From the NCBI GenBank assembly GCA_029232285.1, contig JAOXFI010000006.1:90849-154848 (forward strand): DNA of 64,000 nucleotides. Direction: 5' to 3'. Below are positions 10,361-20,485 of this stretch, piece by piece; positions within the stretch are counted from its first letter, which is position 1, and every line of letters begins with the position of its first letter. Under the pieces are notes generated by a model. That model made no database searches. It saw nothing but the letters and a program-made list of their open reading frames with translations, and was not told the origin of the DNA. A program made the translations under genes and the position numbers. The stretch comes from Agmasoma carcini (nom. nud.). Lineage: Eukaryota > Microsporidia > Thelohaniidae.

Positions 10361-12115
10361 TTAACTTTCTTCTAATGAATCTCTATAGATCTTAGCAAAG
10401 TTAGAATTATTTGATAATAGTTCATCTAGTGTTCCTCTCTCAAATATGGTTTTATTATCAAAATAGAAAATCTCGTCAAAATTCTTAAGTAATGTAAGAT
10501 TATGAACTATCATTATTACAATCTTGTCTTTTAGATGAGTACGGATGTGTTCTATGATTTTTCTTTCCGACTCATGGTCTAAGTTAGAAGTGGCTTCATC
10601 CAATAAAAGAATTGGTGCTTCTTTTAGAATTGCTCTCATAAAACAAATCTTCTGTCTTTGACCACCACTCAAATTCTTTCCCCTCTCTCCAACATTAAGA
10701 TTATAACCAAGTTCCTTAAATAGTTCATGATATCCATATAACTTGCACATATCAACAAGCTTTTCATCATCTAGCTCTTTATTACCAAGACATAGATTAT
10801 CAAGTATAGTTTTATCATATAATAGTGTTGATTGAGGTACATAACTGATATATTTTCTTATAGATTTCTTTTTTAACATCTTAGCATCAATACCATTGAT
10901 CGTATACGATCCATTATATCTATATAAGCCCAATAGTATCTTTAAGAATGTTGATTTACCACCACCGTTCACTCCTGTGATGGCTATTCTCTGGGGTATG
11001 CTTAAATTCAAATCAATATCTTGTAATATCACTTTATCATTGTGATTAAATCCAAGATTCTTCATTTGAATAGATTCAATTTCGTTACTTAACTCGAAAG
11101 TATAGCTTTTTTCATCATTTTCAGTTTCCTTTATTTCTGATTGTTCAAGATTGGTATAACTTGTCACTATCTCGTCAATATTTATCAATAGGTCACTCAC
11201 CTTCTCTTTAAGGCGTGATAGCACAAATACAAACCCTGCTATCATTTCTTGTGGTACATTCTTTCTACTATACACTTTTATAAGGTATACGTGCAGACAT
11301 ATGACAAATAGCATGTTCATAATAAACACTAAATCATTTGACATCCAAAATATTTTAGAATTTGATATAAACTTGCCCATTATATTGTTATATTTTGATA
11401 ATTCTTCTTCTGTGTTGTCATATGCCTTTATCCTCTCATAGTTCATGAGCATATCATATAATTTGGCCGAATTTCTTTGAAAACCATCATTTACTTCAAT
11501 TCTAACCTTTGCTCTATACTTTTGTACCAAGATTGAAACTATAGCGAATGATAGAATCATACATAAAGTCACAAAGAATGGCCAAAAGTCTATTTTAGTA
11601 TATACATCATGTATAAATAGTATGAAGAAAAATATGTTTGATATCAGATACATAGATATTGTAGTGAGGAAGTCTGCCAACGCAAATCCTCTTCTATTGA
11701 TTGAATATTGGGCCTGTCCAATCCCTATAGTTTGAAATGTTTCAAAGTTGATAAGCAAGTACTCTTTAAAGAAGTTACGTAGACCACTCCTGATAGAGGT
11801 TGCAATAAAGTAATATGAAAATATGTTATTAATATATCTAAAGATATTATTCAAGCTAATCAACAAAGCATATTGTGTTATGTTAGAGATTATGTTTGTT
11901 GTAGAATCATTTGGTTTAACTTTAGCTACAACATAGGAGGATTTTATTTCTACGTAATTTGTAATAATTAGAATAGCAACCATAATTGGGAGGGCTGCTT
12001 TAAGCCATGTAACCCTACCAATGTATTCATTTATGTAATATCTCAATCTTGATGTCTTTGTTTCCATGTTTTTGTTATTATCTACGGTGAATATTTTGTA
12101 GTTCTTCTGAAACAT
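10361..12115 (-). CDS. Half-size ABC transporter, Atm1/ABCB type
   Basis: The protein is 584 aa: one membrane domain (hydrophobic segments near residues 38-56, 76-98, 150-170, 177-197 and 262-282) followed by one nucleotide-binding domain. Walker A is GVNGGGKS (381-388), the Q-loop is VPQS (Q428), the signature is LSGGQRQ (482-488), Walker B is ILLLDEATS (502-510), and the H-loop His is 538. All catalytic residues are present. The layout fits Atm1/ABCB7-type half transporters, which work as homodimers and export a sulfur compound from the mitochondrion (here the mitosome) for cytosolic Fe-S assembly. Microsporidia keep Atm1-like proteins, but other half transporters exist, so the localisation is inference. 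No clear presequence is visible. A second Met at residue 17 is an alternative start. Confidence 0.85.
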   Translation of the reverse strand: MFQKNYKIFTVDNNKNMETKTSRLRYYINEYIGRVTWLKAALPIMVAILIITNYVEIKSSYVVAKVKPNDSTTNIISNITQYALLISLNNIFRYINNIFSYYFIATSIRSGLRNFFKEYLLINFETFQTIGIGQAQYSINRRGFALADFLTTISMYLISNIFFFILFIHDVYTKIDFWPFFVTLCMILSFAIVSILVQKYRAKVRIEVNDGFQRNSAKLYDMLMNYERIKAYDNTEEELSKYNNIMGKFISNSKIFWMSNDLVFIMNMLFVICLHVYLIKVYSRKNVPQEMIAGFVFVLSRLKEKVSDLLINIDEIVTSYTNLEQSEIKETENDEKSYTFELSNEIESIQMKNLGFNHNDKVILQDIDLNLSIPQRIAITGVNGGGKSTFLKILLGLYRYNGSYTINGIDAKMLKKKSIRKYISYVPQSTLLYDKTILDNLCLGNKELDDEKLVDMCKLYGYHELFKELGYNLNVGERGKNLSGGQRQKICFMRAILKEAPILLLDEATSNLDHESERKIIEHIRTHLKDKIVIMIVHNLTLLKNFDEIFYFDNKTIFERGTLDELLSNNSNFAKIYRDSLEES

Positions 12116-12574
12116 TGTTTAGAATTTGTGATTTTTTTTAAGGAGAAAATATTTAATTGAAGGAACGAATAAAATAAAGATCAAATCAAGTGTAACAACC
12201 AATAAATTCCTTAGAAAATTATCATAATAAGATTGGAACGAGGAATATACAAATATCAATAAAACTAACAAATACATAATAAACAAAAATTAAATATTTA
12301 TATTTCATTGATAATATGCTTATAACTTATTATTATAAGCTTATGATCAAATCTTATGTTGTAAAACTGATTTATACGAAATTTAATAATTATGAAACTA
12401 TTTTTAACTAAAGGAGGCATCAATTTTGTTTAAAACCTTAATTTTTTATATATGATGTAAATGTGTTTAACAGTTCAATTATCTAACATTTAACCATAAT
12501 ATGAACTTTTTATACTATTTTATACTTAAGAATATATTTTTTGTAAAAACTTTATTTTTGTTTAAAAGGTTAAC
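12116..12574. other. Divergent intergenic region
   Basis: Shared upstream region of the minus-strand ABC transporter and the plus-strand N-myristoyltransferase. It is very AT-rich and has no recognised gene. The N-myristoyltransferase AT box is annotated next. Confidence 0.5.
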
Positions 12575-12586
12575 TTTAAAAAATTT
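12575..12586 (+). promoter_or_regulatory. AT box at the N-myristoyltransferase start
   Basis: TTTAAAAAATTT directly abuts the ATG. The same AAATTT-type box recurs at most genes in the window and fits the short 5' regions known in microsporidia. Confidence 0.55.
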
Positions 12587-13627
12587 ATGGCTTTCTGGTC
12601 AACACAACCAATTGGATTAGGACAAAAAGAAGAACAAATAGAACATCCACAAGATGACTCATTTACACCTACCGAGCTTCCATCTGAGCTACGTTGGGAA
12701 CATGTAGCTGATTCTGAGGCTATTTACCAGCTCCTTAAAAATCATTACGTTGATGATGGGAACCACAGACTTATATACAGCAAAGAACACTTTGATGACA
12801 TTTTTGAGAGTAAATCATTTTTTAAAAGCCTATCAATAGGTATAATGAAGGAAGATGAACTGGTAGGATATGTTCTTGGGCGCAGGCACACCTTCTATTC
12901 CATGTCTGAAGAGGTCAAAGGTGCGTCAATCAACTTTCTTTGTATTAAAAAGGAGTATAGATCAAAAGGATTGGGAATGGCCCTGATCCAAGAAGTCAAA
13001 AGGAAATGCTATCAAATTGGAATTTATCAGGCTATGTTTTGTGGTGAGCAAGATTTTGGGTTTTCATTTACAAAGGCTGGGTATTTCCATCACCCCATCA
13101 GTATTAAAAAGCTGATAGAGCTTGACTTCCTTCCTTCTGATTTTAAACCCCTCCCTGTTTACTCAAAAAGAGATAATACAAGGTTAGTTGAGGATGAAGA
13201 TTTTAGAAGAATTCATAAGATTTATACCAAAAAACACAGCATTTACTATGTTAGAGAAATGTTTACTTATGACGATTTTGTAGATAATTTTAAGACCAAG
13301 AAAAATGTACGATTCACTATTTACAATCCTAAAGAGAAAGAGTTTGCTACAATACATCTATCAAAAACATATTGTATATCTAAGAAAACGTATTTCAACA
13401 AAGCTTTATTGTATTATTGGGTCGGATCACCGAGTATAGTTGAAGATGCGATAGCTTTCTGCAGGGATTATAATGTTGACGTATTTGATGTCATAAATGT
13501 TGGTAGAAATAATCAGGTTGTAGCCAATCTACACTTTGCAGTAGGAACGGGTAATCTCAAGTACTACTTTTTTAACAGAAGGATGGGTTACTTACCATCA
13601 TATGAAATAAATGTTGTTATTCCTTAG
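12587..13627 (+). CDS. NMT1: Glycylpeptide N-tetradecanoyltransferase (N-myristoyltransferase)
   Basis: The protein is 346 aa and transfers myristate from myristoyl-CoA to N-terminal glycine of target proteins in the cytosol. It begins with the FWSTQP signature (residues 3-8). The first GNAT half has the acyl-CoA site: INFLCIKKEYRSKGLGMALI (about residues 110-130), followed by QIGIYQAMF, equivalent to 'NFLC.HKKLR.KR..P.LI..' in known NMTs. The second half ends with the FDVINVGRNN...LHFAVGTGNLKYYFFN block (about 300-332), the peptide-binding GNAT fold. The usual C-terminal carboxylate is near. It is shorter than fungal NMT (about 450 aa) because it lacks the N-terminal extension. It is followed 94 bp later, on the same strand, by CCT-eta. 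Confidence 0.93.
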   Translation: MAFWSTQPIGLGQKEEQIEHPQDDSFTPTELPSELRWEHVADSEAIYQLLKNHYVDDGNHRLIYSKEHFDDIFESKSFFKSLSIGIMKEDELVGYVLGRRHTFYSMSEEVKGASINFLCIKKEYRSKGLGMALIQEVKRKCYQIGIYQAMFCGEQDFGFSFTKAGYFHHPISIKKLIELDFLPSDFKPLPVYSKRDNTRLVEDEDFRRIHKIYTKKHSIYYVREMFTYDDFVDNFKTKKNVRFTIYNPKEKEFATIHLSKTYCISKKTYFNKALLYYWVGSPSIVEDAIAFCRDYNVDVFDVINVGRNNQVVANLHFAVGTGNLKYYFFNRRMGYLPSYEINVVIP

Positions 13628-13705
13628 AAGTATTTATGTTCGTGTTTAGAGCTACCACAAATACTTCCATATCTGTTTTATTATTTATGAATACCGTTTA
13701 GTTGT

Positions 13706-13721
13706 AAAAAAATTTTTACCT
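13706..13721 (+). promoter_or_regulatory. AT box plus ACCT before the CCT-eta start
   Basis: AAAAAAATTTTTACCT lies immediately upstream of the ATG at 13722: an AAATTT-type box joined to a short C-rich stretch, the recurring start context of this window. Confidence 0.55.
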
Positions 13722-15224
13722 ATGGTTCAATATCTTTTTCAAACTGAAAAGATCGAAGATAGCAGAAGAGGCAAATCACACATTATTTCAAATATTGATA
13801 CGTGCAAGGAAGTCAGCTCATTCATTTCAACAACTTTAGGCCCTTATGGCATGGATAAATGCTTCTATGGTAAGAATCTTTTCATCTCTAATGATGGTGC
13901 TAAGATCATGGAAAGTATGGACTATTCACATCCTGTCGCTAAGATGTTAGCTTCATTATCAAACTCACAGGATAATGAGGTAGGAGATGGTACTACCAGT
14001 GTTATAGTTCTAGCTTCTGAAATATTATACAGTCTTAAAGATTTAATAAAAGATGATTTGAATATTGATAAGATGAGAGACTCTTTAAATGAAATTAAGT
14101 TAAAATGTATTGAGAAGTTGAAGGATTTAGTAATTGAATGTACACCGGAGAAGTTGCAATTGTTAGGTGAAACCTGTTTGACCTCTAAATATGTTAGACA
14201 CGATAAAGCACACTTCTCAAGTATGCTAATAGATGGGTTGTCTGGTGAGAACAAACTTTATATTGATCAAATATCTGGAGGCTCACTGTCAAGTTCATTT
14301 TTATCTGATGGAATTGTATTTGAAAAGACTTTTACTTACGCAGGTGCGCAACAGCAATCAAAGAAATTTGTAAATCCCAAAATATGTTGTATTAACTTGG
14401 AATTGGAATGGAAGAAGGAAAGGGATAACGCTGAAATACACATAAACACGGTTGAAGAATATCAGAAGGTTGTTGATGCTGAGTGGAACATAATCAAGGA
14501 AAAACTTGATGACATAGTCGAATCGGGAGCTAACATAGTTGTTAGCACTAGTTCTATAGGTGATTATGCTACACAATACTTTGCAAAAAGAAATATTGTA
14601 TCAGTTGGTAGATATAAGCATATTGACAGACTTGTGGAAGCCTTCGGAGGTTCTTTATCAAATGATACTAAGAATTTAAATCTAGGACAATGTGAATTAT
14701 TTGAAGAGAAGCAATTAGGTGGTAAAAGGTATAACTATTTTATTTCTAAAGACTTAAAGATTAAAACATTGATACTTAGAGGACCAGGTGATGAGATATT
14801 GGGAGAAATTGAAAGGAGTGTCCATGATGCTGTTTGTGTTATCAAATTAGCATTGAAGCACGGAAGAATTGTCACAGGAGGAGGTTCAACCGAGATGCAA
14901 CTAAGCAAGTTTCTAAGGGAGAGCTCATTTGATGTTTGTGATGAGAAAGTTTTTCTCTATAGAAATATTTCTAGAGCATTTGAAAAAATACCCCTCCAGC
15001 TAGCCGAGAATTTTGGTCTTCATTCAATTATTGCAGTTCAAGCCTTACGCAAAGAACATACTGAGAGTACTTCGTATGGTATTTCTGTTACTGGAGTTTC
15101 AGATATGTCAGACCTGGGTGTATATGAACCATTTGAGGTGAAACTGAATATGATCAAAGCTGTTTTTGATCTAACTGATGCTGTGTTGTCCATTGACTCG
15201 ACAATAATTTCAAAAAAGAAATAA
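13722..15224 (+). CDS. CCT7: T-complex protein 1 subunit eta (CCT7)
   Basis: The protein is 500 aa, one of eight paralogous subunits of the cytosolic CCT/TRiC chaperonin that folds actin and tubulin. The equatorial ATP site is visible: LGPYGMDK (39-46), NDGA (57-60) and GDGTT (88-92), with GGGSTEMQLS near residue 390. The eta identity comes from the apical and intermediate regions: KERDNAEIHINTVEEYQ and VDAEWNIIKEKL (about 227-258), then SIGDYATQYFA and a LGGKRYN...ILRGPGDE run, which track CCT7 closely. It is about 40 residues shorter than animal CCT7. It ends only 20 bp from the stop of the convergent CFT1 gene. Confidence 0.93.
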   Translation: MVQYLFQTEKIEDSRRGKSHIISNIDTCKEVSSFISTTLGPYGMDKCFYGKNLFISNDGAKIMESMDYSHPVAKMLASLSNSQDNEVGDGTTSVIVLASEILYSLKDLIKDDLNIDKMRDSLNEIKLKCIEKLKDLVIECTPEKLQLLGETCLTSKYVRHDKAHFSSMLIDGLSGENKLYIDQISGGSLSSSFLSDGIVFEKTFTYAGAQQQSKKFVNPKICCINLELEWKKERDNAEIHINTVEEYQKVVDAEWNIIKEKLDDIVESGANIVVSTSSIGDYATQYFAKRNIVSVGRYKHIDRLVEAFGGSLSNDTKNLNLGQCELFEEKQLGGKRYNYFISKDLKIKTLILRGPGDEILGEIERSVHDAVCVIKLALKHGRIVTGGGSTEMQLSKFLRESSFDVCDEKVFLYRNISRAFEKIPLQLAENFGLHSIIAVQALRKEHTESTSYGISVTGVSDMSDLGVYEPFEVKLNMIKAVFDLTDAVLSIDSTIISKKK

Positions 15225-15244
15225 ATTAAACTGGTTAAATTTTA

Positions 15245-18200
15245 TTAATATTTAAAGATTTCATCATATATTGAGATTAACTCATCAAGATCAATGCCTG
15301 CCTCGTCCAATACAGTGTTTCTTTGTTCAACATTCATAAAGAGAATTTCCAATAAAATTCTTTTAGAGATCACAGAGTTGCACTCAACGTTTAAAATTTT
15401 ATTATTTTCCAAATAATTTCTCAGGTTGATTCCACAACAGTAAACTTTTGAGATTATGATCTTTTGAAGTTGCGAGATTTTCTCAAACCTTGTTTTAATA
15501 CCACCTATTTCTATTATAACATTCTCACCTGCTATGATGGTCTTTCTCATTGACATTTTACCCGACTTAAGTTTCTTAGATTTAGTGTTGATGCTCGTCC
15601 TTCTTATTAGTCTTGCTCCTTTATTTGAAAATTCATAATATGGAGAATATGTATAAACTTCAATAAGTCCAGGATCAGTAAGTATGACAAAATGAAGCGT
15701 GTTATCAATAGAAATGGATTCTATGCTAGAAATACGCGTAACAAGATTGCTCTTTGATAGTAAATGTAAATCGAGTGGATCTTTAGGCCTTAAAAAGTAG
15801 AAAAAGATTCCATTGTAAAGATCAGAAATAAGTAAAAAGTTTTTTTCAGCCATAATATTTGTACTTAAAACACCCACTTCAGTTCTACCAACAGCTGTCA
15901 GTCCTTCATTTATATCCAATTCAAACAACATCACAACTTTACCGACACATGCCGCGATATACTCTCTTACAACATTACAGCTTATACACGCATTCTTAAA
16001 GATTTCTTTGGCGATACATTTAAGCTTTTTGTTGTTGTGAGGATTATTTTCATCAGGAATGATATCTATCAATTCATATACTGTTAACTTGCCGTTCGCA
16101 GACTTTTCTTCTCCTTCTACCATTGATGAACATGCAACTATATATTGCTTAGGAACACCACATGGATGATTAATAGATAAACATTTCAAGTCTGTTAAGA
16201 ATTCATTTTCTTCTAATTCAATCCTAGACATAAATTTGTACTTTATTGAATATAAATCAATGTAAAATCTAAGAGTCTGTCCATATACATACGGTTTATT
16301 TTTTATTTTGGGGTTTTTGTCAATTGGTTCTGATGTTGGTGGGTTTCCTGGCCCATTTGTGGTATGGATCATTGGTATGAATGGCTCATAACTGAAGGGA
16401 ATGTATTTATGTTTGCCCAACACAACACAATCATTCACATATACAACATATGAAATTGATGGATCAATATATTTGTTGATATTACCTGGCATTTGATAAG
16501 TCTTATCAATTTTTGTTTCATTATCAGCTAAGCATTTATTGTTACTCTTTAACTTTTCAATAGATTTAATAATATCACGATTAAGTTCATTTTTCAGATC
16601 TGTTTTTTTATCAATACAGTCACCTAAGCCTTTGTCTACAATAGATGGTGATTCAATATCAATTTCTTTTGTAATATATGAAGAATTATATGTGAGTTCA
16701 AACCTACTTTTGGGTAGCTCTGTTATTCCCAGTATTTTCTCAGTTCCAAAAACGATTTTATTATCAATAGAGAAGGCCCAATCAAAATTTACATTTAGAG
16801 AATGTGCAAAAAAACCATTTCTCACGAAAACACATTTACTTTGTCTTGCTTTAATGTAAACAAAGTCATTTAGATTATATAAGCAATTTTTGTGATCAAA
16901 TTTGAAGAACTCTGGTAAAAATGTTTTAACTAAGATTTCTTTTCTTAAAATATACAAATTGAGTGTATTTTTAGTTCTTAAAAACACGTGAATGGTATTA
17001 TTCTCTGTTCTAACCAATGCTTCATCAATAGTATTAGAAATGATGGATTGGTTTTGTGATTTACTCAGATCAACAAAACAAATATCTTTCTCCATCTCAT
17101 TATTAAGGAAAGAAGAGACTGTGCTGTTAAATTGTTCATAACATTCAACATCTACACCATGATATTTAGAAAGCAGGTTATTTATATTTTGATCAGCATT
17201 AAATAAAACTTTTCTTTCTTTTAAAGAAATTATAAATATTATTCCTCTTAACACCAATAACAGCATACCATCATTCAAGTCAAAACAATCAACATCCTTT
17301 ATCACCATACACCTTTGATCAGTAATAATCTTTAACTCTTTGTTATCATAGCCAATCACTAGAATATTTAAATAAGATTGAACTTTGGTGATATGATGGC
17401 AGCTAAAAGCAAAATATTCTTCATCAAGACTAAATGGAATCTTTTTGTGTGTGCTTGAATCAATAAACTTAGAATTTTCACATTTAATAATTAAATTTAT
17501 GGTTTCTTCAACGACAAATGGGTCGTTAGATATGTTACTGTTTTGATAGACTTTATTACCAACGATTAAAAACCCAAAATGGGATGTGACAAATGATGGT
17601 GACATTTCAAGTTCCATTTTTTTATCTACACCGAACTTTATCTGTTTAGAGCACATAAAGATGTTATTTGGTGTAGCAAAGACTATATCCTTATTCTCTT
17701 TAATGTACAAGTTTTGAATCATTGAAAAACACTTAAGAGAAGCTTTTTTAACAAAACCTAAACCACATTTTCCTTTAAACTCTGATTCTGTATCATTGTC
17801 CTTGATATACTCATCAAACTTACTGTATATAATTGGTTTTTTGTTAATCTGACTGTCATCTACAATATTATAAACACATTGATCACCATGCAATGAAGTG
17901 ATTAAAACCTTGTCATTCTCTAGGAAAATAGAAGTTGGTATATTTATATGTCCTAATTCGAGAAAAACACATGATCTTAGCTTTGTAATATCATAATTAA
18001 GAACAATTTCATACAGACAACCCTTCTTATCAGCCAAGAAGATAGAGCTCTGGGAAATAAATAGTTTAGGTGAATCCAAATAGATATCGGTGCAAGATGA
18101 CAACGAACTATATTTATTTAAGTGAATGTTGTTAAGGCAATCTTTATATCTTATTTGAATAATGTTTCGGTAACAGAATACCAAGAATCTACCAAATGAA

Positions 18201-18844
18201 TCAACTGATAAACAATTTGGGAGGATGTCGAATGTATCGACAACAAAAAGGGAGTTCTCAATGTTAATTATAGAACATTTATCTATCCCGTGGACAACAA
18301 AGGCTGTAGGTATGTAACTGGGGAGGAAGACAACATGCTTGATATTGTTTAAAGAAATATCATTAAATTCGAATGTTTTAACTGAATAATGATCAATATT
18401 GGTAAGAATATTGTCCTTTCCACCGTTTTCATCAACTAAACTATTTTTGTTGATTGATATGATATCAGATTCGTTGTTTTTACACATGTTATGTCTTGGG
18501 GGTACGACAATTAAGGATAGCTTGGACGAATTGTAAACTAAACACTTATCGTTAGAAACGACCATATCTGTTCCTTCAACCAGCCTCAAACAACGGACAA
18601 TAAAGTTATTGCTGATAAATTCGCATTCTATTAATTTATTACCATCCAAGAGGATGAGAATTGTTTGTTGTATTTTGTTAATTTTAAGTATTTTTTCATA
18701 GAAATATTTCTCGCAAAGTAAATTAAAGTTAGAGTCATACACAGAGACCAAAGAATGGTAAAAGGTAAGAATGCAACCATTTTCCAGCATAAGACCCCCT
18801 GAAGCCATCCTAGAGAATGTTTTCTCATCATATACATAATTCAT
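15245..18844 (-). CDS. CFT1: Cleavage and polyadenylation specificity factor, 160-kDa subunit type (CFT1)
   Basis: The protein is 1199 aa, of the CPSF160/Rse1/DDB1 superfamily built from WD-type beta-propellers. CPSF160 scaffolds the complex that reads the AAUAAA signal and directs mRNA 3' cleavage and polyadenylation in the nucleus. The C-terminal third carries the CPSF160 marks: 'ACSSMVEGEEKSANGKLTVY' followed by 'ELIDIIPDENNP' (about 925-955), 'FFYFLRPKDPLDLHLLSKS', 'GLIEVYTYSP...GARLIRRT' and a terminal helical domain 'LFMNVEQRNTVLDEAGIDLDELI'. SF3b130/Rse1 and DDB1 lack the GEE...G pattern followed by the ELIDIIP-type run. It is shorter than human (1443 aa) and yeast (1357 aa). The start is preceded by TTTCCCAT and AAATTT boxes. 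The gene is convergent with CCT7 (20-bp gap). Confidence 0.85.
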   Translation of the reverse strand: MNYVYDEKTFSRMASGGLMLENGCILTFYHSLVSVYDSNFNLLCEKYFYEKILKINKIQQTILILLDGNKLIECEFISNNFIVRCLRLVEGTDMVVSNDKCLVYNSSKLSLIVVPPRHNMCKNNESDIISINKNSLVDENGGKDNILTNIDHYSVKTFEFNDISLNNIKHVVFLPSYIPTAFVVHGIDKCSIINIENSLFVVDTFDILPNCLSVDSFGRFLVFCYRNIIQIRYKDCLNNIHLNKYSSLSSCTDIYLDSPKLFISQSSIFLADKKGCLYEIVLNYDITKLRSCVFLELGHINIPTSIFLENDKVLITSLHGDQCVYNIVDDSQINKKPIIYSKFDEYIKDNDTESEFKGKCGLGFVKKASLKCFSMIQNLYIKENKDIVFATPNNIFMCSKQIKFGVDKKMELEMSPSFVTSHFGFLIVGNKVYQNSNISNDPFVVEETINLIIKCENSKFIDSSTHKKIPFSLDEEYFAFSCHHITKVQSYLNILVIGYDNKELKIITDQRCMVIKDVDCFDLNDGMLLLVLRGIIFIISLKERKVLFNADQNINNLLSKYHGVDVECYEQFNSTVSSFLNNEMEKDICFVDLSKSQNQSIISNTIDEALVRTENNTIHVFLRTKNTLNLYILRKEILVKTFLPEFFKFDHKNCLYNLNDFVYIKARQSKCVFVRNGFFAHSLNVNFDWAFSIDNKIVFGTEKILGITELPKSRFELTYNSSYITKEIDIESPSIVDKGLGDCIDKKTDLKNELNRDIIKSIEKLKSNNKCLADNETKIDKTYQMPGNINKYIDPSISYVVYVNDCVVLGKHKYIPFSYEPFIPMIHTTNGPGNPPTSEPIDKNPKIKNKPYVYGQTLRFYIDLYSIKYKFMSRIELEENEFLTDLKCLSINHPCGVPKQYIVACSSMVEGEEKSANGKLTVYELIDIIPDENNPHNNKKLKCIAKEIFKNACISCNVVREYIAACVGKVVMLFELDINEGLTAVGRTEVGVLSTNIMAEKNFLLISDLYNGIFFYFLRPKDPLDLHLLSKSNLVTRISSIESISIDNTLHFVILTDPGLIEVYTYSPYYEFSNKGARLIRRTSINTKSKKLKSGKMSMRKTIIAGENVIIEIGGIKTRFEKISQLQKIIISKVYCCGINLRNYLENNKILNVECNSVISKRILLEILFMNVEQRNTVLDEAGIDLDELISIYDEIFKY

Positions 18845-18872
18845 ATGGGAAATTTTTTTGTTTCAAAATTTC
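18845..18872 (-). promoter_or_regulatory. CCC and AT boxes before the CFT1 start
   Basis: Read on the minus strand, an AAATTTTG box, then AAAAAAATTTCCCAT, lead directly into the ATG at 18844. Confidence 0.5.
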
Positions 18873-19440
18873 CGATTTAAATATTTTCAAATTAAAATTA
18901 GTCATTACGTATGAAGGTTGATTTAAGTATAATTGCAATCAGATTAAGACAATGCCTGTATTTAATTGTTTTATTTCTTTACAAGTGTCTTATATTGTAT
19001 GTTTTAAGGTTATGAGGAAACATCAACCATTTTTAATATCAGAGATACGTAAAATAATTAATAATTATAATATTAAGTGGTTGACATTCATATAATTCTT
19101 TATTAACCATTTAAATGTTTATTAAATAAACTATAATCATAAAAATATTATTTATTGTGCTAAAGTGATCATATATTTTATAAAATATAAACAGAGATTT
19201 ACATTTGAACATTTTTGCTCTACAGTAAGGCGTTGCTATAAATGTAATTTTAAATTCTGAAAGGTTTAGGAAAAGGTTATCGATGCGAATAACACATAAA
19301 TATAATTGAAGGACTATGTGTAATACCAATGAAGGCAAACCAAATGAATACACTTATAAATTAGATCAACAAAGAAGGTTCTGTATAATACACACCAACC
19401 CATTTATAAAAATTATTAAATTATCCCAATGGTAAAGATT
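18873..19440. other. AT-rich intergenic sequence
   Basis: No supported gene. A 15-base string, ATACACACCAACCCA, occurs twice (near 19388 and 19477), the second just inside the dispersed repeat that follows. Confidence 0.4.
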
Positions 19441-19580
19441 TAATACAATATGTTGTCAAGGTAAGTAATTGAGGTAATACACACCAACCCATTGTATAAA
19501 AATTTTTATGTTTTTCGAGAAGAACCAAATTTGGTTATAATTTTATACGCTAGACAACGTAAACAAGATACAATTTAAGC
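19440..19580 (+). repeat. Dispersed repeat B, copy 1 (coding-like)
   Basis: About 140 bases around 'AATTTTTATGTTTTTCGAG' and a following 'GAACCAA', with ACGCTAGACAACGTAAAC downstream, reappear inverted at 31510-31695. Both copies keep an open stretch of similar sense, reading 'NFYVFREEPNLVIILY' here and 'NFYVFRGEPSLVLVVY' there, which suggests a fragment of a once-coding sequence. I do not recognise the family. Confidence 0.5.
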
Positions 19581-19599
19581 ATGTTATATTATTAAGTTA

Positions 19600-20195
19600 A
19601 CCCCGGTGGGATTCATTTATGAAGCAGTTAAAAATTTATTAACGATAATTTATTTTATTATCATAGTGGTTCAATAGCTACCCAAAGGTTTACCATCGTG
19701 ATACTGCGTTCATACTTATCCTTCGTAAAACCCATTGGATAAATATATTATAATATTTTTAAAATTAATCTTGAAAAGGTTGATACTAAAATTAAATAAT
19801 CAACAGAATTTCCATTAGGCTATAAATAGCTTAGACCGTTTTGTCAAGCTTGTAATTTGGTTCAAAATCATCAATGAATATAGATTGTGCATGTTTTCAG
19901 TTTTTTTTATTTTCAATTAATTCTTTTAAAACAGAATCAAACCTCTTAATTTACGCTTGATAATATCGAGTGATTAATACGATATTTTAGTTTTTCGTCT
20001 AGATAAAGTTATTATTTGAAAAGGATTTATGACCAGATACATTATCATACTTACTAAGTCTCTTAAGATATTGTTTTGATGGTAGTTTATGAACAATTAC
20101 ATCTATTCTTTTATCAACAAAGATAAATTTCCTACCACCTTAAAATATCATACACCCATCCTATACAAAATTCATCGCCATGCTTTAAAGAAGTG
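19600..20195 (-). pseudogene. Decayed coding sequence of unknown origin
   Basis: Minus-strand frames hold several coding-like runs separated by stops: 'GGRKFIFVDKRIDVIVHKLP', 'QYLKRLSKYDN', 'KHAQSIFIDDFEPNYKLDK' and 'GFTKDKYERSITMVNLW' followed by VAIEPL. A diverged copy of the last block is near 49270-49350. This fits a dead multi-copy gene, perhaps transposon-borne. No family was recognised. Confidence 0.3.
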
Positions 20196-20485
20196 AAAAC
20201 AAACTTAATATGGGGTTCTCAAAAAGTAAGGAGGCAATTTTCACAAATATAATCAAGAATGCTTTAATTTATAATAAATAAAATTGTCTATTTTCATTTT
20301 TATCATAAATTCCATATATAAAATTTTATAAAAAAAATGTAAGGATTTTTAAATAAATAAAAATTCTTTTAAAGCCCCATTAAGTTTTCAATTGCATTTT
20401 AAATAATGTTAAAATTAAGAATGAAAAACATTGAATGTATTTTTCTTACTTAAAATCATTGTTTAATTCTCTTCATTTTTCACCA

